The notes under the pieces are model-generated. The model saw only the letters and a program-made list of their open reading frames with translations, searched no databases and was not told the origin of the DNA. 36,490 nucleotides of DNA from Rubellimicrobium mesophilum DSM 19309 (lineage in GTDB: Bacteria > Pseudomonadota > Alphaproteobacteria > Rhodobacterales > Rhodobacteraceae): NCBI RefSeq assembly GCF_000600335.2, contig NZ_KK088554.1:103361-139850 (forward strand), read 5' to 3'. Shown here one piece after another: positions 17,961 through 25,965 of this stretch. How positions within the stretch are numbered: the stretch's first letter is position 1; every line of letters begins with the position of its first letter. Position numbers and translations under genes: made by a program.

Positions 17961-18426
17961 CGAAGAAGTCTCCTTAGGTCACACAGCACCGGTGCCCCGA
18001 CGCCCTGCGCCCTCGACTACGGCCCGGTGCCCTGCCAGGCAAGGCGACGCGGCGTTAGTCAGTAGTGCTGCTTGGGAGCCGAGGCCGGACTTGAGGCTCG
18101 GGTGTGGATCAGGGCTGCTAAGGTCTCCGAAAGCGCCAGTGACTGAGGCGATAACCATCCATGGTTTGGCAGACAGATTATACCTGATCCGCCGAGGGGT
18201 GGCCCATGCGGCCGGCGCTGTCCGCTCCGAGGCTCGTTGCGGACGCAGTGGGCCCGTTGCCCAGTTCAGCTGGGCAAGTACGGTCGATCCGGCCGGATGC
18301 TCATCTCGCGGATTGCTCAACGGCGAAACTGTGTCCGCCTGCGTTCGACGCCTCTAGTTTCCCATACTTTGGAACAGAGCTAAGCATGTGTGTCGTAAGG
18401 CCGGTTGAACGTGCGATGGAGGCCAC
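17961..18426. other. intergenic, no gene seen
   Basis: 466 bp between the divergent SH3 protein and DUF488 genes. It must carry both promoters, but I see no strong operator. The open frames on both strands show no family motif and atypical composition. Confidence 0.45.
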
Positions 18427-18864
18427 ATGAGCATGATCCTCTCCACCATCGGTTATGAGGCTGCGACGCTGCCCGAGGTGATTGCCAAGCTGCGGGCGGC
18501 AGGTGTGGAAGTCGTCGTGGATGTGCGCGCGGTCGCAGCCTCCCGCCGGGCGGGGTTCTCGAAATCGATGCTGCGCGCCTCATTGGCGGTCGAGGGCATC
18601 GGCTACGAGCACCTGCGTGGGCTCGGCACGCCGAAACCGGGTCGGGAAGCGGCCCGCAAGGGACTCATCGCCGAGATGGAGGCGATCTTCGCCGAGCACA
18701 TGGCGACCCCTGAGGCGCAGGATGCGCTAGCCTTGGCGACGGCGATAGTCCGTGACCGGCCCGCGGCGCTCCTGTGCTTCGAGGCCTGCGCCTCGGGCTG
18801 CCACCGCCGGATCGTGGCCGAGATGATCCAAGAGACGACCGGGTGTGAGGTGAGGGATCTGTAG
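18427..18864 (+). CDS. DUF488-family protein
   Basis: 145 residues. Motifs in order: STIGYEAATLPEVIAKL, VVDVRAVAASRRAGFSKSML, YEHLRGLGTPKPGREAARKG and LLCFEACASGCHRRIVAEM. The R-x(2)SR-x-GF-x-K and C-x(4,5)-CHR signatures define DUF488, a family of unknown catalytic role with conserved Cys/His/Arg. It stands alone between intergenic stretches. Confidence 0.88.
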   Translation: MSMILSTIGYEAATLPEVIAKLRAAGVEVVVDVRAVAASRRAGFSKSMLRASLAVEGIGYEHLRGLGTPKPGREAARKGLIAEMEAIFAEHMATPEAQDALALATAIVRDRPAALLCFEACASGCHRRIVAEMIQETTGCEVRDL

Positions 18865-19318
18865 TAGTCGAACTCGACCCACGCCGGTGAGCCCAGCGGG
18901 CCGAGCGGGCCACGCTTCTCGCAGGGGCGGAATGGACACCCTGTCAGCGGACCAGCTTTCTCACCCCGCCCTGTTCCAGAACATGCCCTAAGAGCTGATC
19001 GGCCTGGGCCGCTCGCCCCCTGCCGCTGTCGGGAAAGGGACAGGGCAGGGGGAGGCCAAGTGGCAAAGAGATAGGTCTAGGAAAAAGAGCCGAAAATGGC
19101 GGTCGTCAAAACGCTCGGGTCGCACACTTGGCGCTAAGGCCAACTCGTCACTTGCTGAACTAAGCAGGCCTCTACACTGGGGCGGGATGTCGTGCTGTTC
19201 CTCTGGGAACATCGTCTTGGCGGGACGAACATTAGGTGCGACAAGCGCCTGCCCCCAAGACGAAGCCCAGCGTCGTTGCAAACGCGGAGCATTTCGCCAT
19301 GAGGCTCCACCTCTTGAC
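18865..19318. other. intergenic between convergent genes, contains a long hairpin
   Basis: 454 bp between the convergent DUF488 and LysR genes. The only structure I see is the hairpin at 19016-19052. No coding frame is supported. Confidence 0.45.
19016..19052. terminator. long GC-rich hairpin, possible bidirectional terminator
   Basis: CCCCCTGCCGCTGTC pairs with GACAGGGCAGGGGG over 14 pairs with one bulged G and an 8-base loop (gggaaagg). It lies between convergent genes. No T tract follows on either strand, so termination is only inferred from position and stability. Confidence 0.4.
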
Positions 19319-20206
19319 TTAGAGTTCCTGCATGGCTGGCCCGTCCTTAGCAGGCTCGCGTCCCAGTTCCTGCAGGAGAAAGTCGCGCAGCCGTGCCGCG
19401 AGGCGGCTGGGCTCGCCGGGCCCCGACACGAGGCTCAGGTCGAACATGGGCAAGGGCGGCAGGCCCTCGGCCTCGCCGAGCCGCGTCAGGCCGGGCGGAA
19501 CAGAGGCCTCGACCAGACCGACAACCGCGAGCCCCGCCCGTGCTGCGGCCAAGACCCCCAGGAGGCTCGGACTGGAGCAGACCACCCGGTAGGCGCGGTC
19601 CGCCTTCTGCAAAGCTTCGACCGCGTGCCGGCGCGCGATGTCGCCCGGCACGAAGAGCGCCACCGGAAGCGGCTCGCGCAGCCATGCCCCGTGCTCCGGC
19701 GTGGCGGCCCAGACGAAGCGCTCTCGGCGCAGAACCACGAAGGATTGATGCGGCTGACGCGTGACAAGAGCGAGGTCCAGCCGGCCGGCCTCGAGATGCC
19801 TCAGGAGCGCCGGCGAGGGATCGCAGGAAAGCTCGATGTCCACGAGGGGATGCTCCTGCGCGAATCGCGCCAGCACCGGCGGGAGAAGAAAGGCCGCGTA
19901 GTCCTCGGGTACGCCCAGGCGCACCAGCCCGGCTTCCTCGGGTCGGCGCAAGCTCGCCAGGGCCTCGTTGGAGAGACGCAGGAGCCGGCGGGCATGAAGG
20001 AGCAACTCCTCCCCGGCCTGGTTGGGCCGGAGCGTCCGGCCGTCGCGGTGGAACAGCGGGCGTCCGATCTCCTCCTCCAGCCGCTGCATCTGCATGCTCA
20101 CCGCCGATTGGCTGCGCCCGACACGGGAGGAGGCGTGCAGGACGCTGCCGCACTCCACCACGGCCACGAAACTTCTCAGAAGGCTGAGGTCGAGAGGCTC
20201 GGGCAT
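19319..20206 (-). CDS. LysR-type transcriptional regulator
   Basis: 295 residues starting MPEPLDLSLLRSFVAVVECG; helix-turn-helix SRVGRSQSAVSMQMQRLEEE (residues 28-47); substrate-binding domain from about residue 92 (GLVRLGVPEDYAAFLLPPVL). The SAVSMQMQRLEE wording is typical of LysR proteins found beside transporters. It is divergent from the EamA exporter gene, with a 15-bp dyad between them, so that gene is the expected target. Confidence 0.87.
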   Translation of the reverse strand: MPEPLDLSLLRSFVAVVECGSVLHASSRVGRSQSAVSMQMQRLEEEIGRPLFHRDGRTLRPNQAGEELLLHARRLLRLSNEALASLRRPEEAGLVRLGVPEDYAAFLLPPVLARFAQEHPLVDIELSCDPSPALLRHLEAGRLDLALVTRQPHQSFVVLRRERFVWAATPEHGAWLREPLPVALFVPGDIARRHAVEALQKADRAYRVVCSSPSLLGVLAAARAGLAVVGLVEASVPPGLTRLGEAEGLPPLPMFDLSLVSGPGEPSRLAARLRDFLLQELGREPAKDGPAMQEL

Positions 20207-20222
20207 AATGTATCAATCGGGT

Positions 20223-20237
20223 TGAGATGATATCTCA
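20223..20237. promoter_or_regulatory. candidate LysR operator
   Basis: TGAGATGATATCTCA: six-base inverted arms around GAT, located 17 bp upstream of the LysR start in the LysR/EamA divergent region. The 15-bp interrupted dyad matches the usual size of LysR binding sites. Confidence 0.45.
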
Positions 20238-20313
20238 GTTCTATTCGTTTGCCTGTTCCTGGACGCAAGCTCTATCTGACGTGGGTCCCTCGTTCAGGAT
20301 CAAGCGTGAGACG

Positions 20314-21189
20314 ATGATGCGTTACGGAACAGGCATGGCGCTGGTGCTCACGGCGGGAGTGTTGTGGTCGTTCCAGGGGCTCATCATCCGCCATATCGAC
20401 GAGGCCGGGTCCTGGGCCGTCATGGTTTGGCGCTCGGCCGGCATGCTGCCGGTGCTGCTGGGCTTCCTTGCTTGGCGCGCGGGCGGCTCGCCGCTCCCCG
20501 CGATCCGCAAGGTGGGCGTCGCCGGGGTGCTGGGCGGCCTGGGCCTGATCGGCGCCTTTGGCGGCGCAATCACCGCGATCCAGTCCACAACCATGGCGAA
20601 CGCCGTGTTCCTCTTCGCGGCCTCGCCCTTCCTGGCCGCGCTCCTGGGCCGGGTGGCGCTGGGCGAGCGCGTCACGCCCCAGACCTGGGCCGCCATCGCC
20701 GTGGCGCTGGTCGGCATCTTTGTCATGGTCCGCGACGGGCTCGCGGGTGGGGCGATCGTTGGCAACGTCGCCGCGCTCCTCTCCTCCTTGGGATTTGCCA
20801 TCTTCACGGTCACACTGCGCTGGCGCCGGCTCGACGACACCCTGCCCGTGGTCCTCCTAGGCAGCCTCTTCTCCATCATTGCGGGCATCCTGCTCGCCAC
20901 CCAGATCGGCCAGCCGATGCTGGTCCCGGTCCCCGACGCGCTCTGGTCCATGTTCATGGGCGCGGTCACGCTGTCGGGCGGGATGGTCCTCTACACCATG
21001 GGCAGCCGCGTCGTCCCCGCCGCCGAGCTCACGCTGCTCTCCAATACCGAGGTAATGCTGGCTCCCTTCTGGGTCTGGCTGCTCCTGGGCGAGACTGCGA
21101 GCGCCGGCACCTTCGCAGGCGGCGCGATCCTCCTCGCCGCCCTCCTCTTCAACGGCCTCTCGGGCGCGCGGCGGCTGGCGCAGGCCTGA
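20314..21189 (+). CDS. EamA/DMT-superfamily exporter
   Basis: 291 residues from ATG 20314 (or the adjacent ATG 20317); the frame stays open to 20227 but the extra N-terminus is not membrane-like. Ten hydrophobic helices in two five-helix repeats: MALVLTAGVLWSFQGLIIRH opens the first and VGNVAALLSSLGFAIFTVTL the second. EamA proteins export amino acids, metabolites or drugs from the cytoplasm; the substrate here is unknown. It is divergent from LysR 19319-20206. Confidence 0.88.
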   Translation: MMRYGTGMALVLTAGVLWSFQGLIIRHIDEAGSWAVMVWRSAGMLPVLLGFLAWRAGGSPLPAIRKVGVAGVLGGLGLIGAFGGAITAIQSTTMANAVFLFAASPFLAALLGRVALGERVTPQTWAAIAVALVGIFVMVRDGLAGGAIVGNVAALLSSLGFAIFTVTLRWRRLDDTLPVVLLGSLFSIIAGILLATQIGQPMLVPVPDALWSMFMGAVTLSGGMVLYTMGSRVVPAAELTLLSNTEVMLAPFWVWLLLGETASAGTFAGGAILLAALLFNGLSGARRLAQA

Positions 21190-21409
21190 TGGAGGTCACG
21201 CCTCTCAGGTTCCGCCTAGTCCTGAGGAGCCAGATGCGGTGAGACACGAGCCGGCCGTTTGAGTTCTGCCGGAGTTCACATGGGCGGGACAGAGACGCAT
21301 CGGGGCGATGACGTTCGCGACGAAGCCAACTCGGCTGCCGCCAAGTTGATGTCAGCGGCGAGGGATTAGCAACAAGTCGGGGTCGAGCCGTATGGCAACG
21401 TGGGCTCGG

Positions 21410-21604
21410 TCAGTGGTCGTCGCGGCTCGAGCGGACCGCGACAGCCAGGGCCTCCAGCAAGGCGCGAAACCTCTCATCCACATCGTCCGCCGATGGCAGC
21501 GGAAACGCCCGATGCAGGGACGATCGTATCAGGTCATCCTCGGGTGCGCGCGGCTCCAGAGGATTGAACCGGATGCCCGAGACTTGAACGTATCTGCGGG
21601 CCAT
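21410..21604 (-). CDS. possible small protein, 64 residues
   Basis: The frame MARRYVQVSGIRFNPLEPRA to VDERFRALLEALAVAVRSSR has about 75% G or C at third positions and an amphipathic C-terminal helix. The pattern LIRSSLHRAF...DERFRALLEAL loosely recalls NepR-like anti-anti-sigma partners, but that is a weak resemblance and no PhyR or EcfG gene is nearby. No clear ribosome binding site. It is the only plausible coding frame in the 630 bp between EamA and the TetR gene; I see nothing else there. Confidence 0.3.
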   Translation of the reverse strand: MARRYVQVSGIRFNPLEPRAPEDDLIRSSLHRAFPLPSADDVDERFRALLEALAVAVRSSRDDH

Positions 21605-21822
21605 AAACGACGTCCCAAGACGTTACAAACGTGGAGCCAACGCCCGAGCGAGTCAGGCCGTCCTGGTATCGCGCCCATTTTGGGAGAGCTCGTCCTCTAC
21701 CGAGACAGACAGAAGCCCTCCGGAGGCTCACAAGGACCGAGTGGGGTTGGCGCGTAGACCATGGATCTCGGACGCAGTCTAGGCGCCGGCGACATTGGGC
21801 AGTGCCAGCATCCGCGGGAGCG

Positions 21823-22401
21823 TCACTCCGCCAGCACCCATCGGGCGAGTTGCTCCACATTCCTGCAGAAGGTCTGATCCATCCCAGGGTCCTCAGGCCC
21901 AGCAGACGCCGCCAGGAGGTGCCCGTGGACATAATCAATCAGGAGCGCCAAGCCGCGGTCGGCCATAGACGGATCACGCAAGGCTATCTGCTCCCTCACC
22001 CATGCGCTGAACCGCTTCAGCTCTTCGGGCATGAGGTCAGGCCGGGCAAAAAGCGCGGCCACGGCGGCCGGATGGTGGCGTGCTGCCTTGGCATAGGCGA
22101 GAATGGCCGTCGCAACCTCCGCCGCAGGGGCCCGTTGGTTGCCGGCCGGCACCTCGAGACCTGCGTGGGCAGCCGCGATCACCCGCGCCAGGAGACCGTC
22201 CCGTCCCCCGGTGTGGTGGGATACCGCCATGGGGGTCACACCCAGCCGCCGCGCCACGCCGCGCAGGGTCACCGCTGCCTCACCCGCCTGGTCCAGGAAG
22301 GCGAGCCCGGCCGCAACAATGGCCTTTTCGTCCAGCGGAGCTGTTTCTACACGTGGCCGGCCCCGGCCCCTGCTCGCTGGCTCGCTCTTCTTCTCCACCA
22401 T
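21823..22401 (-). CDS. TetR-family regulator
   Basis: 192 residues from ATG 22401 (MVEKKSEPASRGRGRPRVET); upstream extension to 22482 overlaps the preceding gene and is unlikely. Helix-turn-helix: AVTLRGVARRLGVTPMAVSH followed by HTGGRDGLLARVI. The C-terminal domain is helical. It starts 7 bp after the stop of the DHFR-like gene, so both are one operon, probably autoregulated through the palindrome at 22974. Confidence 0.85.
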   Translation of the reverse strand: MVEKKSEPASRGRGRPRVETAPLDEKAIVAAGLAFLDQAGEAAVTLRGVARRLGVTPMAVSHHTGGRDGLLARVIAAAHAGLEVPAGNQRAPAAEVATAILAYAKAARHHPAAVAALFARPDLMPEELKRFSAWVREQIALRDPSMADRGLALLIDYVHGHLLAASAGPEDPGMDQTFCRNVEQLARWVLAE

Positions 22402-22408
22402 GCAAGCC

Positions 22409-22951
22409 TTACGCTGGCGACGCCACGCTGTAGTGGGACTGCACGAGCCCCGAAGGGAAGGCTTCCGTTCGCTCGTGGACAAGCCGCAAGTCTCGGTCGA
22501 GAGGTCCGAAGAGCGGCCGCCCCGTGCCGATCAGCACGGGTGCGCGCGTGAGGATCACGTCCTCGATCAGGCCCTCGGCGAGATAGGACCGGATCACCGC
22601 GCCGCCATCCACGTAGGCCCGACGCCAGCCCTCGCGACTGAGCCGCTCGAAGAGCGCCCGTGGTGGCTCGCCGGTGATCCGAACCCGACCTGCCAGCTCG
22701 GCAGGGACGTCCGCGTCCGCCAAGCTCCGCGACATCACCACAACCGGCTTCGAGTAGGACCACGGCCCAAGGGTCAGCACGCTCTCGTAGGTGCCGCGGC
22801 CCATGATGATACCGTCCATGCGAGCAATGAATGCGTCGTAGCCGTGGTCCTCGTCCCCAGGATCGGAGGCGAAGAGCCAGTCGAGGCCGCCATCCAGTCG
22901 GGCGATGTAGCCGTCGAGACTCGTGGCGATGAAGATGTGACCCGTCATCAT
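22409..22951 (-). CDS. dihydrofolate reductase-family protein (RibD C-terminal type)
   Basis: 180 residues from ATG 22951, with GAGAG 9 bases upstream; in-frame ATGs at 22948 and 22960 are alternatives. Motifs: HIFIATSLDGYIARLDGGLD, then MDGIIMGRGTYESVLTLGPW, PVVVMSRSL and YVDGGAVIRSYLAEGLIEDV, the NADPH-dependent DHFR/RibD-like reductase fold of the YwjB/YyaP kind. Substrate unknown; such proteins are often not true DHFRs. First gene of an operon with TetR 21823-22401. Confidence 0.87.
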   Translation of the reverse strand: MMTGHIFIATSLDGYIARLDGGLDWLFASDPGDEDHGYDAFIARMDGIIMGRGTYESVLTLGPWSYSKPVVVMSRSLADADVPAELAGRVRITGEPPRALFERLSREGWRRAYVDGGAVIRSYLAEGLIEDVILTRAPVLIGTGRPLFGPLDRDLRLVHERTEAFPSGLVQSHYSVASPA

Positions 22952-22973
22952 GACTATCATCTCTCTGATAATG

Positions 22974-22984
22974 ATACAGTGTAT
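22974..22984. promoter_or_regulatory. candidate TetR operator upstream of the DHFR-like/TetR operon
   Basis: ATACAGTGTAT is a perfect palindrome with a central G, set in an AT-rich stretch 22 bp upstream of the operon start that also offers TATTAT-like -10 sequences on the minus strand. Its half-sites match those of the palindrome at 2128. Confidence 0.5.
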
Positions 22985-23392
22985 AATATATGAGCAACGT
23001 GCCGCGCTACCCCCTTTGAAGAGGTGCGACATCCTCGCGGGTAGGGGAGGAGATGGCTCATAGGTTCCGCTTGAGTGCCGGCCCGCGAGATCCGCACCAA
23101 TGGGTCCAAGAAGGAACAAGGCGGTCGGCCGTGAGATCGCATCTGAAGCCAATACAGTCTGACCCCTAGGCCATGACCGATAGAGTCGGTCGCAAATCTG
23201 CCTCTTGAGACGAGGGTTGCGATCCGACACGAGGCGACGAGATCAGAAAAGGTTTCGCTCTGAGAGAGGCCTTGAGTTCGCCTCAGTGACTAGGACGGGT
23301 CAGGTTTCCCGCCGTGGACAAATAGAGCGCAAAGCGGTTCATCCGGACCCGCACTTAGCCGCGGAGGTCTGCGGCTTTCTCGGGATCCGTTC
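22985..23392. other. intergenic, no gene seen
   Basis: 408 bp between the divergent DHFR-like operon and the secreted paralogue pair. It must hold the promoter of the latter, but I find no distinct motif. The long open frame on the minus strand is upstream read-through of the DHFR-like gene with no supporting start. Confidence 0.4.
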
Positions 23393-23938
23393 ATGCGTGC
23401 CTTGTCGCTCCTATTCATCCTATTGGCCGTTCCCGCCCTGGCGCAGGGGGTGGAACTCGTGACCGAGGTCCGGGCCGACCTCGACGAAGATGGCGTGCAG
23501 GAGACCTACACCCTGCGTGAGAACGGCGACCTCGTGGTGTCTGAGGCGGGCTGGGAGCGGGTTGTTTCTGATGCCGCGTTTGTCGGGCCTGTCGCGGGGC
23601 AGCAGCCGAGCCTTGGGATCAGCGTATTAGGCTCGGTGCTCCTCACTTCCATGAACGAGGGGTTGGGACGGGACCGCAGGAGCATGACGCTGACCATCGC
23701 CCATCGCCAGGGCGACTGGCGAATTGCAGGCTACAACTACGACTTCTACGACCCGATGGACCCCGACACCTGGGGCCACTGCGACCTGAACCTGCTCACC
23801 GGCGAGGGCGTCGCCGAAACCAATGAAGGCCCGCTCGCGCCTGTGGCTCCCTCGGCGCCACCACTCTGGAACTGGCGTGCCTCCGAACTGCCTCTTCCTA
23901 TGGGCAACATCTGCTTTGACGGCCGGGTGGTCCCATGA
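23393..23938 (+). CDS. secreted protein with a calcium-loop-like DxDxDG motif, copy 1
   Basis: 181 residues. A signal peptide (MRALSLLFILLAVPALAQ, about 18 residues) precedes VRADLDEDGVQETYTLRENG, where DLDEDGVQE has the spacing of a dockerin/EF-hand-like calcium loop as in VCBS or FG-GAP proteins. Later parts: LLTSMNEGLGRDRRSMTLTI, YDFYDPMDPDTWGHCDLNLL, and near the end PPLWNWRAS and ICFDG. I do not recognise a named family. Its stop overlaps the start of copy 2 by 4 bp (ATGA), so the two are translationally coupled. Confidence 0.75.
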   Translation: MRALSLLFILLAVPALAQGVELVTEVRADLDEDGVQETYTLRENGDLVVSEAGWERVVSDAAFVGPVAGQQPSLGISVLGSVLLTSMNEGLGRDRRSMTLTIAHRQGDWRIAGYNYDFYDPMDPDTWGHCDLNLLTGEGVAETNEGPLAPVAPSAPPLWNWRASELPLPMGNICFDGRVVP

Positions 23939-24471
23939 TCCGCCTGAGCGCAATTCTCATGCTTCTTGCCGTACCGGCCTTTGCGCAGCAACCGGGGCCG
24001 TCTGTGCGGGCCGACTTGGACGGCGACGGCGTGGAGGAACTCTACACCTTGCTCCTTGAGGACCCCGAAGCCGCCGACCCGTCGAATAAGGCTGATCTTG
24101 CGGTGCAGACAGCAGAGGGCATCCGTGTGGTCGAGGACGTCGTCTGGCAGGGCCGCTACGACGCGGGCCGGCCGGAGCTCGACGTCGGTCCGGAGAACAC
24201 GCTCCTCCTCACTGCTATGAACGACGGCTATGGGCGCCATCGCTGGTCCGAGACGATCACCATCGCCCACCATGACGATGACCTGCGCGTCACGGCGGTC
24301 AGCTACGGCTGGTACGACCCGCTGGACCTCGATGCAGGCGAGACCTGCGAGGTCGACCTCTTGTCAGGGCGAGGTCACGTGACGACACCCCAGGGCAGCC
24401 GTGCGATCGCAGCGCCCTTTCCGCCGCCGCTTCTGGTAGCGTCCACGGAGGTGGTGGACTTTCCGGTGTAG
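23935..24471 (+). CDS. secreted protein with a calcium-loop-like motif, copy 2, end set by IS256
   Basis: 178 residues as written. The signal peptide is MIRLSAILMLLAVPAFAQ. It then parallels copy 1: VRADLDGDGVEELYTLLLED, TLLLTAMNDGYGRHRWSETI and YGWYDPLDLDAGETCEVDLL. The stop codon TAG (24469-24471) lies inside the left inverted repeat of the IS256 element, so the natural C-terminus may have been different. Joining 24464 directly to 25769 beyond the element would keep the frame and add the sequence described at 25749-25862. Role unknown; export to the periplasm is the only firm prediction. Confidence 0.7.
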   Translation: MIRLSAILMLLAVPAFAQQPGPSVRADLDGDGVEELYTLLLEDPEAADPSNKADLAVQTAEGIRVVEDVVWQGRYDAGRPELDVGPENTLLLTAMNDGYGRHRWSETITIAHHDDDLRVTAVSYGWYDPLDLDAGETCEVDLLSGRGHVTTPQGSRAIAAPFPPPLLVASTEVVDFPV

Positions 24472-25768
24472 GCGGGGTGGCCATCGGGATGTGCGGCTAA
24501 GGTGGAGTTGTCCGACTTCACCCTGAGCCACGAGGACCCGATGACCGACGACAGGATGGCGCTGATGGAGGCGCTGCAAAAGGCCGATGATGGCAACTTT
24601 CTCCGCTCCCTCGCCGAGACGGTTCTCCAGATCCTCATGGAGGCCGACGTGGAGGGACTGATCGGAGCAGGACGATACGAGCGCAGTGGCGAGCGTTCGA
24701 CTTGGCGCAACGGCTATCGCGACCGCTCGCTCGACACCCGTCTCGGGCCGCTCAACCTGCGCATCCCCAAGCTCAGGACGGGGAGCTACTTCCCGCCCTT
24801 TCTGGAGGCGCGGAAGACCACCGAGAAGGCGCTGGTCTCGGTGATCCAGGAGGCGTGGGTCGCCGGGGTCTCCACGCGCAAGGTCGACGACCTGGTGCAG
24901 GCCATGGGCCTGAGCGGGATCAGCAAGAGCCAAGTCTCGAAGCTGTGCAAAGAGATCGACGAGCGGGTGGGCGCCTTCCTCAAGCGCCCGCTCGAAGGCG
25001 AATGGCCCTATCTCTGGCTCGATGCCACCTACCTCAAGGTCCGCGAGGGTGGCCGCATCGTCAGTGTGGCGGCCATAATCGCCGTGGCCGCCAACCGGGA
25101 CGGCCGGCGCGAGATCGTGGGCCTGCACATCGGTCCTTCCGAAGCGGAGACCTTCTGGGCCACGTTCCTGAAGGACCTCGTCCGGCGAGGCCTCAGGGGC
25201 GTGAGGCTGGTCATCTCGGACGCCCACGAGGGCCTCAAGGCCGCCATCCAGCGGGTGATCGGCGCCACTTGGCAGAGGTGTCGCGTCCACTTCATGAGGA
25301 ATGCGCTCGCGCACGTGTCCAAGGGCCAGCACACGGTCGTGGCCGCTGCGATCCGGCAGGCCTTTCTCCAGCCCGACCACAAGGCCGCATCAGAGACCTG
25401 GAGGCACGTGGCCGACCAGCTCCGGGTCCGCTGGCCCAAGCTCGGTGCCCTCATGGACCAGGCTGAAGCGGACGTGCTGGCCTACATGACCTTCCCCAGC
25501 CAGCACCGGGTGAAGCTGCACAGCACCAACCCGCTCGAGCGCCTGAACAAGGAGGTAAAACGAAGGGCTGACGTCGTCGGCATCTTCCCGAACGAAGAAA
25601 GCATCATCCGGCTCATCGGCGCTGTGCTCCTCGAGCAGAACGACGAGTGGCAGCTCCAGCACCGCTACATGCAGGTCGAGGCCATGGCCGAGCTCGATGT
25701 CCCGCCGACCGAGAACCCTACCCTCATCTCCACTGAAGCCGCGTGACCATGGCCACCCCAGCTACACC
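24465..25768 (+). mobile_element. IS256-family insertion sequence
   Basis: The imperfect terminal repeats are ggtgtaggcggggtggccat (24465-24484) and the reverse complement of atggccaccccagctacacc (25749-25768), 18 of 20 matching. Similarity reaches a few bases further outward (TTTC), so the exact ends are uncertain. No 8-9 bp target duplication is visible on either placement. It contains one intact transposase and lies inside the secreted-paralogue array. Confidence 0.8.
24541..25746 (+). CDS. IS256-family transposase
   Basis: 401 residues from ATG 24541 (MTDDRMALMEALQK); an upstream in-frame start at 24502 is possible. The mutator-type DDE triad is intact: Asp161 in YLWLDATYLKVR, Asp227 in LVISDAHEGL and Glu333 in STNPLERLNKEVKRR, with the C-x2-H of CRVHFMRN between. 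Full length and uninterrupted, so likely active or recently active. Confidence 0.95.
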   Translation: MTDDRMALMEALQKADDGNFLRSLAETVLQILMEADVEGLIGAGRYERSGERSTWRNGYRDRSLDTRLGPLNLRIPKLRTGSYFPPFLEARKTTEKALVSVIQEAWVAGVSTRKVDDLVQAMGLSGISKSQVSKLCKEIDERVGAFLKRPLEGEWPYLWLDATYLKVREGGRIVSVAAIIAVAANRDGRREIVGLHIGPSEAETFWATFLKDLVRRGLRGVRLVISDAHEGLKAAIQRVIGATWQRCRVHFMRNALAHVSKGQHTVVAAAIRQAFLQPDHKAASETWRHVADQLRVRWPKLGALMDQAEADVLAYMTFPSQHRVKLHSTNPLERLNKEVKRRADVVGIFPNEESIIRLIGAVLLEQNDEWQLQHRYMQVEAMAELDVPPTENPTLISTEAA

Positions 25769-25862
25769 CGAAATCTCCACCTCATTGACGGACGTGACCC
25801 CGCTTCTGTGGAACTGGCGAGCCGGAACTTTTGACTCTCTCGAGGTCTGCGGATTTACGTGA
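25749..25862 (+). pseudogene. 3' fragment of a secreted paralogue beyond the IS256 element
   Basis: The frame leaving the right inverted repeat reads ISTSLTDVTPLLWNWRAG, then TFDSLEVCGFT and a stop. TPLLWNWRAG matches APPLWNWRAS of copy 1, and both end with a single Cys near the C-terminus. It is thus the tail of a family member: either a third tandem copy whose 5' part is gone, or the original end of copy 2 displaced by the IS (the join 24464/25769 is in frame). The ATG at 25749 belongs to the IS end and is probably not used. Confidence 0.6.
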
Positions 25863-25965
25863 ATTGCTCGGCAGAATGAGATGTTTGCGGCGGCCCTATT
25901 TGGCTCGAAGGAGCCGTCGGTGAACACCGCCGACATCCGGTGTAGGCATAATGCCAGGCACCAGC

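Noticed and set aside
17979..18320. 113-residue minus-strand frame between the SH3 and DUF488 genes
   Set aside because: No family motif, no ribosome binding site and low-complexity composition.
21541..21575. tRNA T-arm-like sequence (GGTTCAATCC on the minus strand)
   Set aside because: No acceptor stem, anticodon arm or D arm can be folded around it.
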